Shown piece after piece: positions 8,412-16,762 of a stretch of DNA of 64,000 nt (positions are counted from its first letter, which is position 1; every line of letters begins with the position of its first letter). The notes below the pieces were generated by a model. That model made no database searches, was not told the DNA's origin, and saw only the letters and a list, made by a program, of their open reading frames with translations. Source of the stretch: Marinobacter halophilus (GTDB lineage Bacteria > Pseudomonadota > Gammaproteobacteria > Pseudomonadales > Oleiphilaceae); NCBI RefSeq assembly GCF_003007685.1, contig NZ_PXNN01000003.1:62001-126000 (forward strand), written 5' to 3'. Both the position numbers and the translations under genes were made by a program.

Positions 8412-8783
8412 TTAGCTGAACTCGAAGAACGCCAGCTTGTTACCGTCCGGATCGCGCACATAGGCACCGTAGAACATATCCGGAATGCGTTGCCCAGGCT
8501 CTCCATCGCAGGTTGCGCCCAGTTCAATGGCTTTGTGATAAAACGTATCCACAGCTTCTTTGGATCCCGCCGGGATGGCCACCATGTTGCCATTGCCCGG
8601 ATGGTTGGGCTCACCGTTGAACGGTACGCACACCGCCAACATGGGCTTGGCCATGCTCTCACCAATGAACGCAATGCGTTCCATATCCAGCAATACCTTG
8701 CCGCCCAGCTCGCCCAGCAGATCGCCGTAAAACTGCTTGGCCTTGCCCATGTCGCTGACACCAATGGTTACGTATCCGATCAT
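8412..8783 (-). CDS. VOC (glyoxalase/bleomycin resistance) family protein
   Basis: 123 aa with AAGGAG before the ATG on the minus strand. It has the paired beta-alpha-beta-beta-beta modules of the vicinal-oxygen-chelate fold: MIGYVTIGVSDMGKAKQFYGDLL at the start and the closing YVRDPDGNKLAFFEF. The conserved metal or ligand positions are not plain: the first module has no H or Q in the usual position, and E121 or so lies in the last strand. Such proteins range from lyases and dioxygenases to plain ligand-binding proteins, so no reaction is assigned. It is a monocistronic leftward gene ending against the shared terminator. Confidence 0.85.
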   Translation of the reverse strand: MIGYVTIGVSDMGKAKQFYGDLLGELGGKVLLDMERIAFIGESMAKPMLAVCVPFNGEPNHPGNGNMVAIPAGSKEAVDTFYHKAIELGATCDGEPGQRIPDMFYGAYVRDPDGNKLAFFEFS

Positions 8784-8919
8784 GCCTGTTCTCCTTGGTT
8801 GGTTGAGGTTCAGTATACGTCGCTTTTCGCATTTCAGAGCTCAGGCAATCACAGCAGTGTTTTCGCCCGCGCTTTGTTATGGTTGTTTCTGCATCTCCCT
8901 GAATCAAGGACAGCGCCTG

Positions 8920-9432
8920 ATGAAATCCTTTGCCCTGCTGACCACCCTACTCCTGTTGCTTTCCGGTTGCACCGGCCTGCCCAAAGGCATCGAACCGGTC
9001 ACCGGCTTCGACCAGAAGCGCTATCTGGGCACCTGGTACGAAATCGCCCGGCTGGACCACTCCTTCGAGCGGGGCCTTAGCCAGGTAACCGCCGACTACA
9101 CCCTGAACGATGATGGCAGCATTAAAGTCATCAACCGTGGCTACAACGAAGAAAAAGGTGATTGGAAAGAAGCCGAAGGCCGTGCAGTGTTTGTGGGCGA
9201 CAGTGATGTAGGCCATTTGAAGGTGTCGTTCTTCGGGCCGTTTTACGCGTCTTACGTGGTGTTTGAGCTGGATGACGACTATTCATCAGCCTACATTACC
9301 AGCTACAACCGCAATTACCTGTGGCTGATGTCGCGCACGCCGGAGGTGAGTGACGAGGAGCTGGCGGCGTTCAAAATCCGGGCGGAGGCGGAAGGGTTTG
9401 AGCTTGGGGAGTTGATTGTGGTGAAGCAATGA
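8920..9432 (+). CDS. blc: Outer-membrane lipoprotein lipocalin Blc
   Basis: 170 aa from the ATG at 8920, with AAGGA nine bases upstream. A lipoprotein signal peptide is clear: MKSF, a leucine-rich core, then the lipobox LSGC, with C17 the lipidated residue and T18 favouring outer-membrane sorting. The lipocalin signature follows as YLGTWYEIARLDHSFERGL, and later blocks VINRGYN, LKVSFFGPF, SYNRNYLWLMSRTP match bacterial Blc. These proteins bind lysophospholipids or fatty acids and act in envelope maintenance. A single gene, divergent from the VOC gene. Confidence 0.93.
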   Translation: MKSFALLTTLLLLLSGCTGLPKGIEPVTGFDQKRYLGTWYEIARLDHSFERGLSQVTADYTLNDDGSIKVINRGYNEEKGDWKEAEGRAVFVGDSDVGHLKVSFFGPFYASYVVFELDDDYSSAYITSYNRNYLWLMSRTPEVSDEELAAFKIRAEAEGFELGELIVVKQ

Positions 9433-9592
9433 GGCGTTTTACGCCAAATTTTTGATACGGCTCACAGCGTCGGGCTTTGCCGTTGATTTGGGCAGAGTTG
9501 CAACTGTATATTCCGCCGGCACTTTGGAGTGCCGGACCGAGGCTGGTTGATGCCTGGTTATGAAACATGGAAGACATTAAAAGGATAAGGAC

Positions 9593-9970
9593 ATGAAGCA
9601 GTACAAAATCTTCACGCACCCATCTGGCGTACAAGAAGCGGTCAAACAGGGCTGGTCCTGGCCAGGATTCTGTTTTGGCGGGTTCTGGGCGCTGGTCAAA
9701 AAGATGTGGGGGCTGGCTGCATTGATTCTGATTGGCGGATTTTCCATTGGCTTTGTTATGGCGCTCGTTATGCCCGTAGACGCGGCCAATCTGATCACCA
9801 ACATCATCGCACTGGGGATTGCCATCACCATCGGTGTCAACGGTAACCAGTGGCGCGAGAACAATCTGTTCTCACGCGGCTATCAAACCGATGGCGAACT
9901 TGTTGAGGCGAAAAACCCCGACGGTGCTGTCGCTCTGTTCCTGGGGAACGAAACCTCGATAGCTGCTTAA
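9593..9970 (+). CDS. DUF2628 family small membrane protein
   Basis: 125 aa. AAGGATAAGGAC directly before the ATG gives a strong start. The product opens MKQYKIFTHPSG, a typical DUF2628 opening, then GWSWPGFCFGGFWALVKKMW, followed by two hydrophobic segments at about 41-60 and 66-82 and a cytosolic tail with GNQWRENNL, in which the WR.N motif is typical of the family. The function of the family is unknown. The gene is monocistronic and ends in a very strong terminator. Confidence 0.8.
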   Translation: MKQYKIFTHPSGVQEAVKQGWSWPGFCFGGFWALVKKMWGLAALILIGGFSIGFVMALVMPVDAANLITNIIALGIAITIGVNGNQWRENNLFSRGYQTDGELVEAKNPDGAVALFLGNETSIAA

Positions 9971-9987
9971 GCGCGCCAGCCAAACAC

Positions 9988-10016
9988 AAAGCCCCGGTGA
10001 GTTTCACCGGGGCTTT
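9988..10016. terminator. Strong terminator between DUF2628 and DUF3037 genes
   Basis: A 13-bp perfect stem (AAAGCCCCGGTGA paired with TCACCGGGGCTTT) around a 3-nt loop GTT. It lies between converging genes and probably works in both directions. It also marks the left edge of the defence island. Confidence 0.88.
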
Positions 10017-10034
10017 GTGGTTTTTGATACCGCT

Positions 10035-10889
10035 CTAGTGGAGGATCTGCGCAGCAAAATCCAGGATTTTGCGCTGCTCTTCATAAGCAACCAGTTGTAT
10101 TCCTTGGCCTTCAAGACTGTGCCGGGTTTCTTCAAAAGCCTCATGGCGATGGTCACCCTCTGTGGCATCTTCCGGGCCCTTTACTGGAAACAACACAGGG
10201 CCGTGCAGTAACTGACGTTTACGGAGTAGTTCAACCTTTAGTCTCCAGTGCCCACCATGCTCGATAATGGCGGTTGAATCTGTTTGACCCAGAAACAATG
10301 GCTTGATTACCCGAATGGCTTTGTTATTCCGCTCTTCTACAAATGGAAAAGAAACGCTGTAAACCTTGTCCTCGACTTTCCGTTTTTTAAAATGAGTCGC
10401 CAGGTTCTCCTGCTCTAACAGACGCTTGATGCCCGTTACCATGAGCCCTTCCTGATACTCCTTGTTCACGAAGTTTCGGCCTACGTAGTAGTCATAGAGC
10501 GCCGTGAGTGTTTCCTTGGGATTTTCACTCAGAATCGCTCTCTGCTCGCTAAATCGAACAATGGTTTCACGGGGACGGATAATTTCTTCGAAAATGCCCT
10601 TATGGAAGCCGTATTCAAGGTTTGGATTGGCGGTTACCACAGCACCTTCCTTCAGCAGCCCCTCGATTCGGTGAAGCTCGGTATCCAGATCAGCCATGGC
10701 CTTCAGGTAGACCTGTTTATCCAGCTCTTCGAAGAATTGAGTAATTCGCCCGTACTTACGTCGCAGAAGTTTGAACAACAGGGTTTTCTGCTTGGGTATC
10801 CACAGCAAAATGCCGACGTTGGCAAACTCGCCGGTTTCAACGTAAGGCATGAATCGCACAATGGCGTAGTTACAAGCTAACCTAGTCAT
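10035..10889 (-). CDS. DUF3037 family protein (partner of HipA-like kinase)
   Basis: 284 aa, leftward. The N-terminus MTRLACNYAIVRFMPYVETGEFANVGILLW matches the DUF3037 signature (YAIVRF.P....EF.NVGI). The C-terminal half is lysine/arginine rich and less conserved. There is no signal peptide or membrane segment. The start codon overlaps the stop of the upstream HipA-like kinase gene by 4 bp (ATGA), so the two are translationally coupled. DUF3037 and HipA_2-type kinases occur as a pair in many bacteria; the biochemical role of DUF3037 is not known to me. Lying beside a restriction system supports a defence or stress role, which is inference. Confidence 0.82.
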   Translation of the reverse strand: MTRLACNYAIVRFMPYVETGEFANVGILLWIPKQKTLLFKLLRRKYGRITQFFEELDKQVYLKAMADLDTELHRIEGLLKEGAVVTANPNLEYGFHKGIFEEIIRPRETIVRFSEQRAILSENPKETLTALYDYYVGRNFVNKEYQEGLMVTGIKRLLEQENLATHFKKRKVEDKVYSVSFPFVEERNNKAIRVIKPLFLGQTDSTAIIEHGGHWRLKVELLRKRQLLHGPVLFPVKGPEDATEGDHRHEAFEETRHSLEGQGIQLVAYEEQRKILDFAAQILH

Positions 10890-11635
10890 TTCCAGTTCCA
10901 GAAGTCATCTCTTAGACAACGCAACAAATGCGTTTTAAGCTCATCGGTGCTCAGACCCAGCTCAATCGTCATTTCAGGATCAATATAAAACCACTCTTCT
11001 GGCAACCCGGCAACGATCGAATCCCAGTGGGAGAGTGCTTCATTCATATTGTCAGTGTAGATCTGCCGCTCAACCAAGTCATCCGCAATGTCCGTAGACA
11101 CATCGTGGAAGATGTGGTCACGGAAAAATGTTTCTGCAGTAACCTCTGGATCGAAGGCCTGATTGTGATCGATAACGACCAGTTCCCGTTTGCTCGGTTC
11201 CCAGAACAGATTCGGATTACCACCGTTCTCGGAAAAGCACCGGTCGCCGTTTGCAATCCACCAGTCGAAACACAGAAGGGCCTTTCTGATCTCTAGCGGA
11301 ACTTCTCGAATCTGGGGAATGGCTATTTCCGTGAGGCGTTTCTCTAAAGAGCCAAATGCTGGCCCAGCACCAAGATCTCTCGCATGGCCAGGAGGCAGTA
11401 TCTCCAGAATCTCTTCTGGCACGTTTACAATTCTGAATGGCGCAACGGGTATATCGAAGAGCAGTGCCAGGTTACCCGAAACCCACTCTTTGATCTGACT
11501 GTCCCGGCCTGCGCCAATGCCTTTTACAAAGTAGAAGTTGTCATCGTCGCCCCGGCAGATAAAGGGTTCGGTCATCCCGTGCTCCGAACGGCGGATAACT
11601 TCTACGATTTCAACGGTGGATAAGGCTTTGGTCAC
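10886..11635 (-). CDS. HipA-like Ser/Thr kinase (HipA_2 family)
   Basis: The product, about 249 aa from the GTG at 11633-11635, keeps the core of the compact HipA-like kinases: VEIVEVIRRSEHGMTEPF, then FYFVKG (candidate ATP-binding Lys), and the catalytic/metal-binding region CFDWWIANGDRCFSENGGNPN followed by LVVIDHNQAFD. AAAGGA lies 11 nt before this GTG. Longer in-frame starts (ATG at 11692 and 11665, or the 278-codon frame to 11722) are possible, but their extra residues do not resemble the family. Unlike true HipA there is no HipB antitoxin gene beside it; the partner is the coupled DUF3037 gene. The target of phosphorylation is unknown. Confidence 0.8.
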   Translation of the reverse strand: MTKALSTVEIVEVIRRSEHGMTEPFICRGDDDNFYFVKGIGAGRDSQIKEWVSGNLALLFDIPVAPFRIVNVPEEILEILPPGHARDLGAGPAFGSLEKRLTEIAIPQIREVPLEIRKALLCFDWWIANGDRCFSENGGNPNLFWEPSKRELVVIDHNQAFDPEVTAETFFRDHIFHDVSTDIADDLVERQIYTDNMNEALSHWDSIVAGLPEEWFYIDPEMTIELGLSTDELKTHLLRCLRDDFWNWK

Positions 11636-11842
11636 AGAGGGTATTGTCCTTTCCCCATGTTCCATGACGCTGAAAGCGCCGTGGTTTTCCATAAACAGAA
11701 AAGCCCCAAGGGCTCGGCACACCCTCGGGATAGTTGAGGGAGGCTTACTGCCAAGGGGCGGATGTGATTTGAAGTCTGATATGGCCGAGTTGGGTTGTCA
11801 AACGGGCTTCTGAGAAACTGCTTCAGAACTTGCTATCCAGCG

Positions 11843-11874
11843 TGATCATTTTCGTGACGCCACGGAAATGATCA
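11843..11874. repeat. Perfect-looking hairpin in the hipA-hsdS gap
   Basis: TGATCATTTTCGTG - ACGC - CACGGAAATGATCA: a 14-bp stem with one mismatch and a 4-nt loop, 58 bp downstream of the hsdS stop. It is AT-rich with no T-run, so it is not a classic terminator. It could cause rho-assisted stopping, protect the 3' end of hsd mRNA, or be an operator or recombination site. The rest of 11636-11931 holds only a weak 5-bp hairpin (agccc/gggct near 11703) and the start region of the kinase gene. Confidence 0.5.
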
Positions 11875-11931
11875 GCCCCGGCTATTCCGGAGCTTTCAAG
11901 GCAAATACGGCTCTATGGATGATCGGGCCCG

Positions 11932-13320
11932 TTACGCTTTGGCGTTGCGGCGCCTGGACTTTGACGCGACGGTCGCCCGCTCCGCCCTGACCCGCTCCAG
12001 CAACGCCTCCGCACTGTTCTCCCCACTGATCAGCTCCGGGTTGTCCTTGCGCCATTGTTCGGTGAGTTCGCCCCGGAAGGCCTTGGCCAGGATGGATTGG
12101 GTGAGGTTGTTGACGCGGGCGAGGGCGTTGTTGACCTGTTGTTCGATGCGGTCGGCGTGGGCGAAGAGTTGGTCTACCCGGAGGATGATTTCAGTTTGTT
12201 CTTCGGAAGGTGGCTTGGGAATCGGGATTTCGAGTAGTGCTTTTTGACCAATGTTACGCATTGACATTTGATTTCCGGTAGAGCGATCTTGGATTTCCCT
12301 CCGCCCCGGCATCGAGCGAAGGAAGATGTTGACCCATGCCTTGTCCTCATCGTCCATGTTCAAGCGCAGAACCTTATCGCTGAGCATCAGATTCTTTGTA
12401 ACCGCATGCACAATCACTGGATTACCAAGCAGCTCAATCGTATTGGCCCTTGAGATAAGGAAATCGCCAACCTTTATTCTGCGTGACTCTAAGAATAGAT
12501 TTTTTTCGGGAAGAGTTTTACTTTGCTCCTCGTCATAGACACCCCAAGTCACTGCACTAATTTTGATGATTCCGCATTCGTCCTCGCCGGGAGGCGTTTC
12601 AATACACTTCAGATTCTTACCGGCCTCAATGCTCTGAACGAGGTCTCCAAGTGTGATGTTCGCCCACCCATTGAGCTCACTCGTGCTCCGCCACTCCTCC
12701 GTCAACCGCCCACTCACCGCCGCAGCCAGCACGGACTGGCGGAAGCGTTTGAGGATTTGCGGGATGCGTTCGAGGCGGGCTTTGGTGTTTTCCACCTGGG
12801 CCAGCAGGGTGTCGAGTTTGTCGGCGATGGCTTTTTGTTCGGCGGCAGATGGGAGCGCTATCGGGAAGGACTCTACAAATGCTCGAGGAACTCGACGCAG
12901 ACCCACAGCCCCCGTCATGTTCTCTGCGCCCTGCTGCATGAACGACTTAGTTTTGATGATCGCAAAGAGCAGACTTGGTGAAATTTCCTTGCTGGCCGGC
13001 CTGAGGACGTAGAATTCCGAACTCCCTGCCCCAATTCCGCTGGGCATATCGCGCACAATGGCCGCTTTACCATTCTCGAAACAAGGGGTTACCTTGGCGA
13101 ATATGACATCGCCATCAGCGAAGTTGGTGTAGGACTTTTTAATTTCGCCCCACAGTTTTTCTTCGTGCAGCAAAGTACCGTGGTAATCGGTAGGGGCCAG
13201 TGCCATCGGTACAAAGCCCGCCGCTTGCTCAGCGCTGGCGTCATTCTTGGGGTTGAGCACAACAATATCTGCGAGCGAGCATCGTGCCCAATTCGCTGGA
13301 GCGTGATCTGTTTCCTTCAC
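11932..13320 (-). CDS. hsdS: Type I restriction-modification specificity subunit HsdS
   Basis: 462 aa, typical length, with two target-recognition domains separated by helical spacers. The duplicated conserved regions are easy to see: RFRQSVLAAAVSGRLTEEWR after the first domain and LTQSILAKAFRGELTEQWR near the C-terminus, each preceded by a coiled region (EQKAIADKLDTLLAQVENTKARL and EEQTEIILRVDQLFAHADRIEQQ). HsdS sets the bipartite DNA site for both methylation and cutting. The target sequence cannot be read from the protein. Its start overlaps the stop of hsdM by 4 bp, so they are co-translated. The C-terminus ends in a basic KSRRRNAKA tail. Confidence 0.93.
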   Translation of the reverse strand: MKETDHAPANWARCSLADIVVLNPKNDASAEQAAGFVPMALAPTDYHGTLLHEEKLWGEIKKSYTNFADGDVIFAKVTPCFENGKAAIVRDMPSGIGAGSSEFYVLRPASKEISPSLLFAIIKTKSFMQQGAENMTGAVGLRRVPRAFVESFPIALPSAAEQKAIADKLDTLLAQVENTKARLERIPQILKRFRQSVLAAAVSGRLTEEWRSTSELNGWANITLGDLVQSIEAGKNLKCIETPPGEDECGIIKISAVTWGVYDEEQSKTLPEKNLFLESRRIKVGDFLISRANTIELLGNPVIVHAVTKNLMLSDKVLRLNMDDEDKAWVNIFLRSMPGRREIQDRSTGNQMSMRNIGQKALLEIPIPKPPSEEQTEIILRVDQLFAHADRIEQQVNNALARVNNLTQSILAKAFRGELTEQWRKDNPELISGENSAEALLERVRAERATVASKSRRRNAKA

Positions 13321-14885
13321 GCCTCACCCTCCAGAGCTGTGACTAATGCCTCCAGTTCACCTAGTGCTGCCTTGAGCTCCCCCATCGCCTCACCCGCCAA
13401 CACGCTCGGCTCTGGCAGATTGGCCGCATCCACACTGTCACTGTCCTTCAGCCAGGAAATATCCAGCGAGTCGCCCTTGTGCTCGGCAATCCATTGGCGG
13501 CTGAAACTGCGCCAGCGGCTGTGAGCCAGGCGCGGGTCGATGCCTTCGTTTTCGTCGCTGTGATCGGGCAGTTCGATGTCTTCGGAGTGAAAGCTGTATT
13601 CGCCCTCTTGGCGCTCGCTGTCGCCGTTGGCGCTGTCACCATAGACTGCCTCAAACGGCCTCAGGTGCTGGTCGCCAAACGGCGTGCGTTTGCCGAAGCT
13701 GGGCATGTTGGTGCGCAGGTCGTAAACCCAGACGTGTTCGGTGCAGTGTTCTTCCTGGTACTTGTCCGCGGCGCTGCCTTTGGTGAAGAACAGCACGTTG
13801 GTTTTCACGCCCTGGGCGTAGAAGATGCCGGTGGGCAGGCGCAGGATGGTGTGCAGGTTGCACTTGTTCATCAAGTCCCGGCGCACGTCGGTGCCGACGC
13901 CGGCTTCGAACAGCACGTTGTCTGGCAGTACCACGGCGGCGCGGCCACCGGGTTTGAGGTTGCGGTAGATGTGCTGCAAGAAGGCCAGCTGCTTGTTGCT
14001 GGTTTTGTAGGTCAGGTCATCCCGGGTGATGCTGGCGTCGCCGCCTTTGCTGGTGCCGAAGGGCGGGTTGGCGAGGATTACGTCGGCCTTTTCCAGCCCG
14101 GCGCCGGTCTGGCCCAGGGCGTTGCCCAGGTGCACCACGCCTTCGGCATCCCCTTCCATGCCGTGCAGCAGGCAGTTCATCAGGGCCAGGCGGCGGGTGC
14201 CGGGCACCAGTTCGATGCCCACATAAGCCTGGGTGGTCTGGAACGTTTTTGCTTCGTCCTTCAGCTCGTACAGGTCGTCGGTCTGGCCTTTGATGTATTC
14301 GTGGGCGGCAATCAGAAAGCCCGCTGTGCCCGCGGCCGGGTCCTGGATGCGTTCGCCGGGTTGCGGTTTCAGGCAGTGCACCATGGTGTTGATCAGGGCA
14401 CGGGGGGTGAAGTACTGACCGGCGCCGGATTTGGTTTCGTTGGCGTTCTTCTCCAGCAGGCCTTCGTACAGATCCCCCAGGCCGTCTTTCTGGGCGCTGA
14501 ACCAGTCGATCTGGTCCAGGGTTTTGATCATCTGCTCCAGGTGGCGGGGTTCGCGCAGGCGGGTCTGGGCATCGGCATAGATGGCGCTGATCAGCGGGTC
14601 GTCGTGTACCAGAGTACCGTCGGCGTCACGGCCGGTGGACAGGCTGAGCAGGATGCGTTTGTAGTCGTTCAGCAGGTTGATGCCGGATTTGCCGTTCAGA
14701 TCGGTCCAGCGGCAGCCTTCCGGCAGCGGGTGCTTTTTCAGGGTGCCGGCTTCAGTGTTCTCATGCACCATTTTGATGAACAGCAGCAGCACCAGTTCGG
14801 TGACGTAGTCCGAGTAGTTGATGCCGTCGTCTCGCAGAACGTCGCAGAGATTCCAGAGTTTCTGGACGATGTCGTTGTTGGTCAT
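13317..14885 (-). CDS. hsdM: Type I restriction-modification DNA methyltransferase HsdM
   Basis: 522 aa. It has the HsdM N-terminal helical domain (KLWNLCDVLRDDGINYSDYVTEL), then the N6-adenine methyltransferase fold with the AdoMet motif DPAAGTAGF from D182 and the catalytic NPPF at 273-276 (NPPFGTSKGG). The Q-Y-F-T-P-R motif precedes motif I, as in the family. AAGGAT precedes the ATG on the minus strand. It methylates adenine in the site chosen by HsdS and protects the host. The gene is separated from hsdR by a divergent toxin-immunity cassette instead of the usual direct hsdRMS or hsdMSR arrangement. Confidence 0.95.
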   Translation of the reverse strand: MTNNDIVQKLWNLCDVLRDDGINYSDYVTELVLLLFIKMVHENTEAGTLKKHPLPEGCRWTDLNGKSGINLLNDYKRILLSLSTGRDADGTLVHDDPLISAIYADAQTRLREPRHLEQMIKTLDQIDWFSAQKDGLGDLYEGLLEKNANETKSGAGQYFTPRALINTMVHCLKPQPGERIQDPAAGTAGFLIAAHEYIKGQTDDLYELKDEAKTFQTTQAYVGIELVPGTRRLALMNCLLHGMEGDAEGVVHLGNALGQTGAGLEKADVILANPPFGTSKGGDASITRDDLTYKTSNKQLAFLQHIYRNLKPGGRAAVVLPDNVLFEAGVGTDVRRDLMNKCNLHTILRLPTGIFYAQGVKTNVLFFTKGSAADKYQEEHCTEHVWVYDLRTNMPSFGKRTPFGDQHLRPFEAVYGDSANGDSERQEGEYSFHSEDIELPDHSDENEGIDPRLAHSRWRSFSRQWIAEHKGDSLDISWLKDSDSVDAANLPEPSVLAGEAMGELKAALGELEALVTALEGEA

Positions 14886-14963
14886 GGGGGATCCTTGGGT
14901 GGGCGTGCTGTCTTTGTCAGCGCCTCATGTATAGAAAATGCCGAAATCTTTGCACGTTGCGGG

Positions 14964-15014
14964 CGACATGTTAAGAAAAGTTGGTTTTGTATGCATGTCG
15001 GTTGGGCTATGTCG
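14964..15014. promoter_or_regulatory. Candidate operator repeats upstream of hsdM
   Basis: CGACATG at 14964-14970 and CATGTCG at 14994-15000 are a perfect 7-bp inverted pair, and ATGTCG recurs at 15009-15014. They lie 79-129 bp upstream of the hsdM start in the gap shared with the divergent toxin gene. Such repeats could bind a regulator of either gene. No regulator gene is adjacent. The remainder of 14886-15163 shows no gene. Confidence 0.3.
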
Positions 15015-15163
15015 AAAAAACACCGAAAAATCGACACAGGTTAAGCCTACGTCGATTCAGTAAACATACTCGCTATAGGCTTGGACTAGCTCAGCAATTC
15101 CGGTACATTTGACCACACTTCAGGCATGGATTGTGCCGATTAACACCTTGTGGATACACGGAC

Positions 15164-16762
15164 GTGACCAAAATTGCAGACCCGCATTCGCTTGCGCTTC
15201 ACGAAGCGCTAATGATCGAGGGTGGCTGGGACCAATACACCGATCAGGAATTGGCCAGCTACTGTTCTAAAGGCAGTAATCCCGCGCGATTAAGAGACCA
15301 GCTCGCCAGTGGTGAGCTGGTTTTGCTCACAGAGTCACCTTCTGTTCCCATTTTCAAATTAGCCTCAGGGAGCCTTGCTCCAGCAGGCAGCGCATCCATT
15401 ACGATTGCAGAGAATGCCGTTAGTGCGTTCGAAACACGATTCGGCGCCAGGGCCTTTCCTTTAAGGGCGGCCGGGTATTCCCATACCGATAGCTTGCCAC
15501 CGTCACCGAAGCTCGATTATACGCCGGAACCACCGGTTGTTGACTGGCCGCCAGAGCCGCTGCCTCCTCCTGTAGTGATCTCAGAAAACTTTGCACTTCC
15601 GCCCCTCGGGCCGAAGGTGTTTGCCAAGTCCTGTACCAGGCCCTCCGGGGATACCTCTAGTAATGAGGGGCAGGAAAAGGCCAGTAACTTTGGCACGCTT
15701 GCGGTGTTTGCCCCCGCCACCATTACGAGCCCCGGTGCAAATGGTTTGCGGCCCTTGAGTCTGCTATCTGGCTCGGCAATGAGACTGACAAACGGCTGGG
15801 CCATGGCCGCGAGGCTGGGTGCCAGTATACTGGGTACCGCGGCCAGCACGGCGCTTTTGGCGCTATGGCCATCCAAGCTGGGGGACGGCACGCTGTACAC
15901 GAAGGATGAGCTGCTTGAGATGGCAGAGGCGGCAATCCGGGTTCGCTTTCATTTGCACGTGGACGCAACGGGAAGCCTCAGGGTAGCCGGCTATCACGTC
16001 AACGACAGCACAGGATATGGAGACCGGGTTCCGGTTGCCCACGCACAGCGTGTGGGTGAGAATTTTGAGGCGGTGGTTGATGACGGTTTCACCCTCGTCT
16101 GGTACCCGGATGAAAGTGGTCATCGCCCGGTTGTCAGCACAGAATACCCGGCCGATTCCGGTATTGATCCTTACAACATTTTGGTGACACCGATCCAGGA
16201 GGATGGCCAGGAGCACTCGCCTCCGGGCTACCAGCGGCCCTTTGAGGATCAGGTTGAGCTGATCGTGAGCTTTCCGGCGGATAGCGGGATTGAGCCGTTG
16301 TATTTGGTTTTTCAGAAGAGGGCTGGTGTTGAAGGAGAGGGTGATTCAAGCAACAGTGAAACCACATTTAGTCGAATTGTTCCTGGTGGTGGCTTGCAAA
16401 CTCATGAGAATGCCAACGGACATTTGTTACATAAGCATGTGGGTCAGTCCGAACAAGCGCTTATGAAACGTTTGGCAGCCGAAACGAGAATATCCGGCTC
16501 ATCGTCCTTCTACAACAGAGCTACCGCAGAGAATGCCGTGTCACAAGTTCTCGAAGCGAACCAAACCAAGATAACCGATTGGCTAGAGGGTTCCGGAGGG
16601 CGTTTGCCTCTTGATCACACGCTAACTGATCCTGCTGGTTTATCCGTTACACGTGGGTCTGCTAATGCGGTAGCTGTTAATTCAGCTAGAGTTATTTTGG
16701 TGCGTGATTCATCAATGCCAACTGGCTATAAAATTCTTACGGGGTATCCAACAAAGCCATGA
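15164..16762 (+). CDS. S-type pyocin-domain toxin with C-terminal RNase A-like (CdiA-CT type) domain
   Basis: About 532 aa from the GTG at 15164; a TTG at 15131 in the same frame is an alternative and neither has a good ribosome site. Four regions are seen: an N-terminal part of unknown fold (1-110), a proline-rich linker (111-137), a central S-pyocin type domain with a Gly/Ala helix at 213-235 and two similar PADSGI(D/E)P blocks at 329-336 and 371-378, and a toxin tip at about 406-532. The tip has GGGLQTHENANGHLLHKHVG, SSSFYNRATAENAV and closing ILTGYPTKP, the pattern of the bacterial RNase A-like domain found in CdiA toxins, with H420/H423/H425 as catalytic candidates. No PAAR, signal peptide or filamentous repeats are present, so the export route is unclear. 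It overlaps its immunity gene by 4 bp. Confidence 0.82.
   Translation: MTKIADPHSLALHEALMIEGGWDQYTDQELASYCSKGSNPARLRDQLASGELVLLTESPSVPIFKLASGSLAPAGSASITIAENAVSAFETRFGARAFPLRAAGYSHTDSLPPSPKLDYTPEPPVVDWPPEPLPPPVVISENFALPPLGPKVFAKSCTRPSGDTSSNEGQEKASNFGTLAVFAPATITSPGANGLRPLSLLSGSAMRLTNGWAMAARLGASILGTAASTALLALWPSKLGDGTLYTKDELLEMAEAAIRVRFHLHVDATGSLRVAGYHVNDSTGYGDRVPVAHAQRVGENFEAVVDDGFTLVWYPDESGHRPVVSTEYPADSGIDPYNILVTPIQEDGQEHSPPGYQRPFEDQVELIVSFPADSGIEPLYLVFQKRAGVEGEGDSSNSETTFSRIVPGGGLQTHENANGHLLHKHVGQSEQALMKRLAAETRISGSSSFYNRATAENAVSQVLEANQTKITDWLEGSGGRLPLDHTLTDPAGLSVTRGSANAVAVNSARVILVRDSSMPTGYKILTGYPTKP

Noticed and set aside
13479..15044. A 521-codon rightward frame opposite hsdM.
   Set aside because: Shadow of hsdM, with Val/Gly/Gln-rich non-protein-like composition; hsdM has all the expected motifs.
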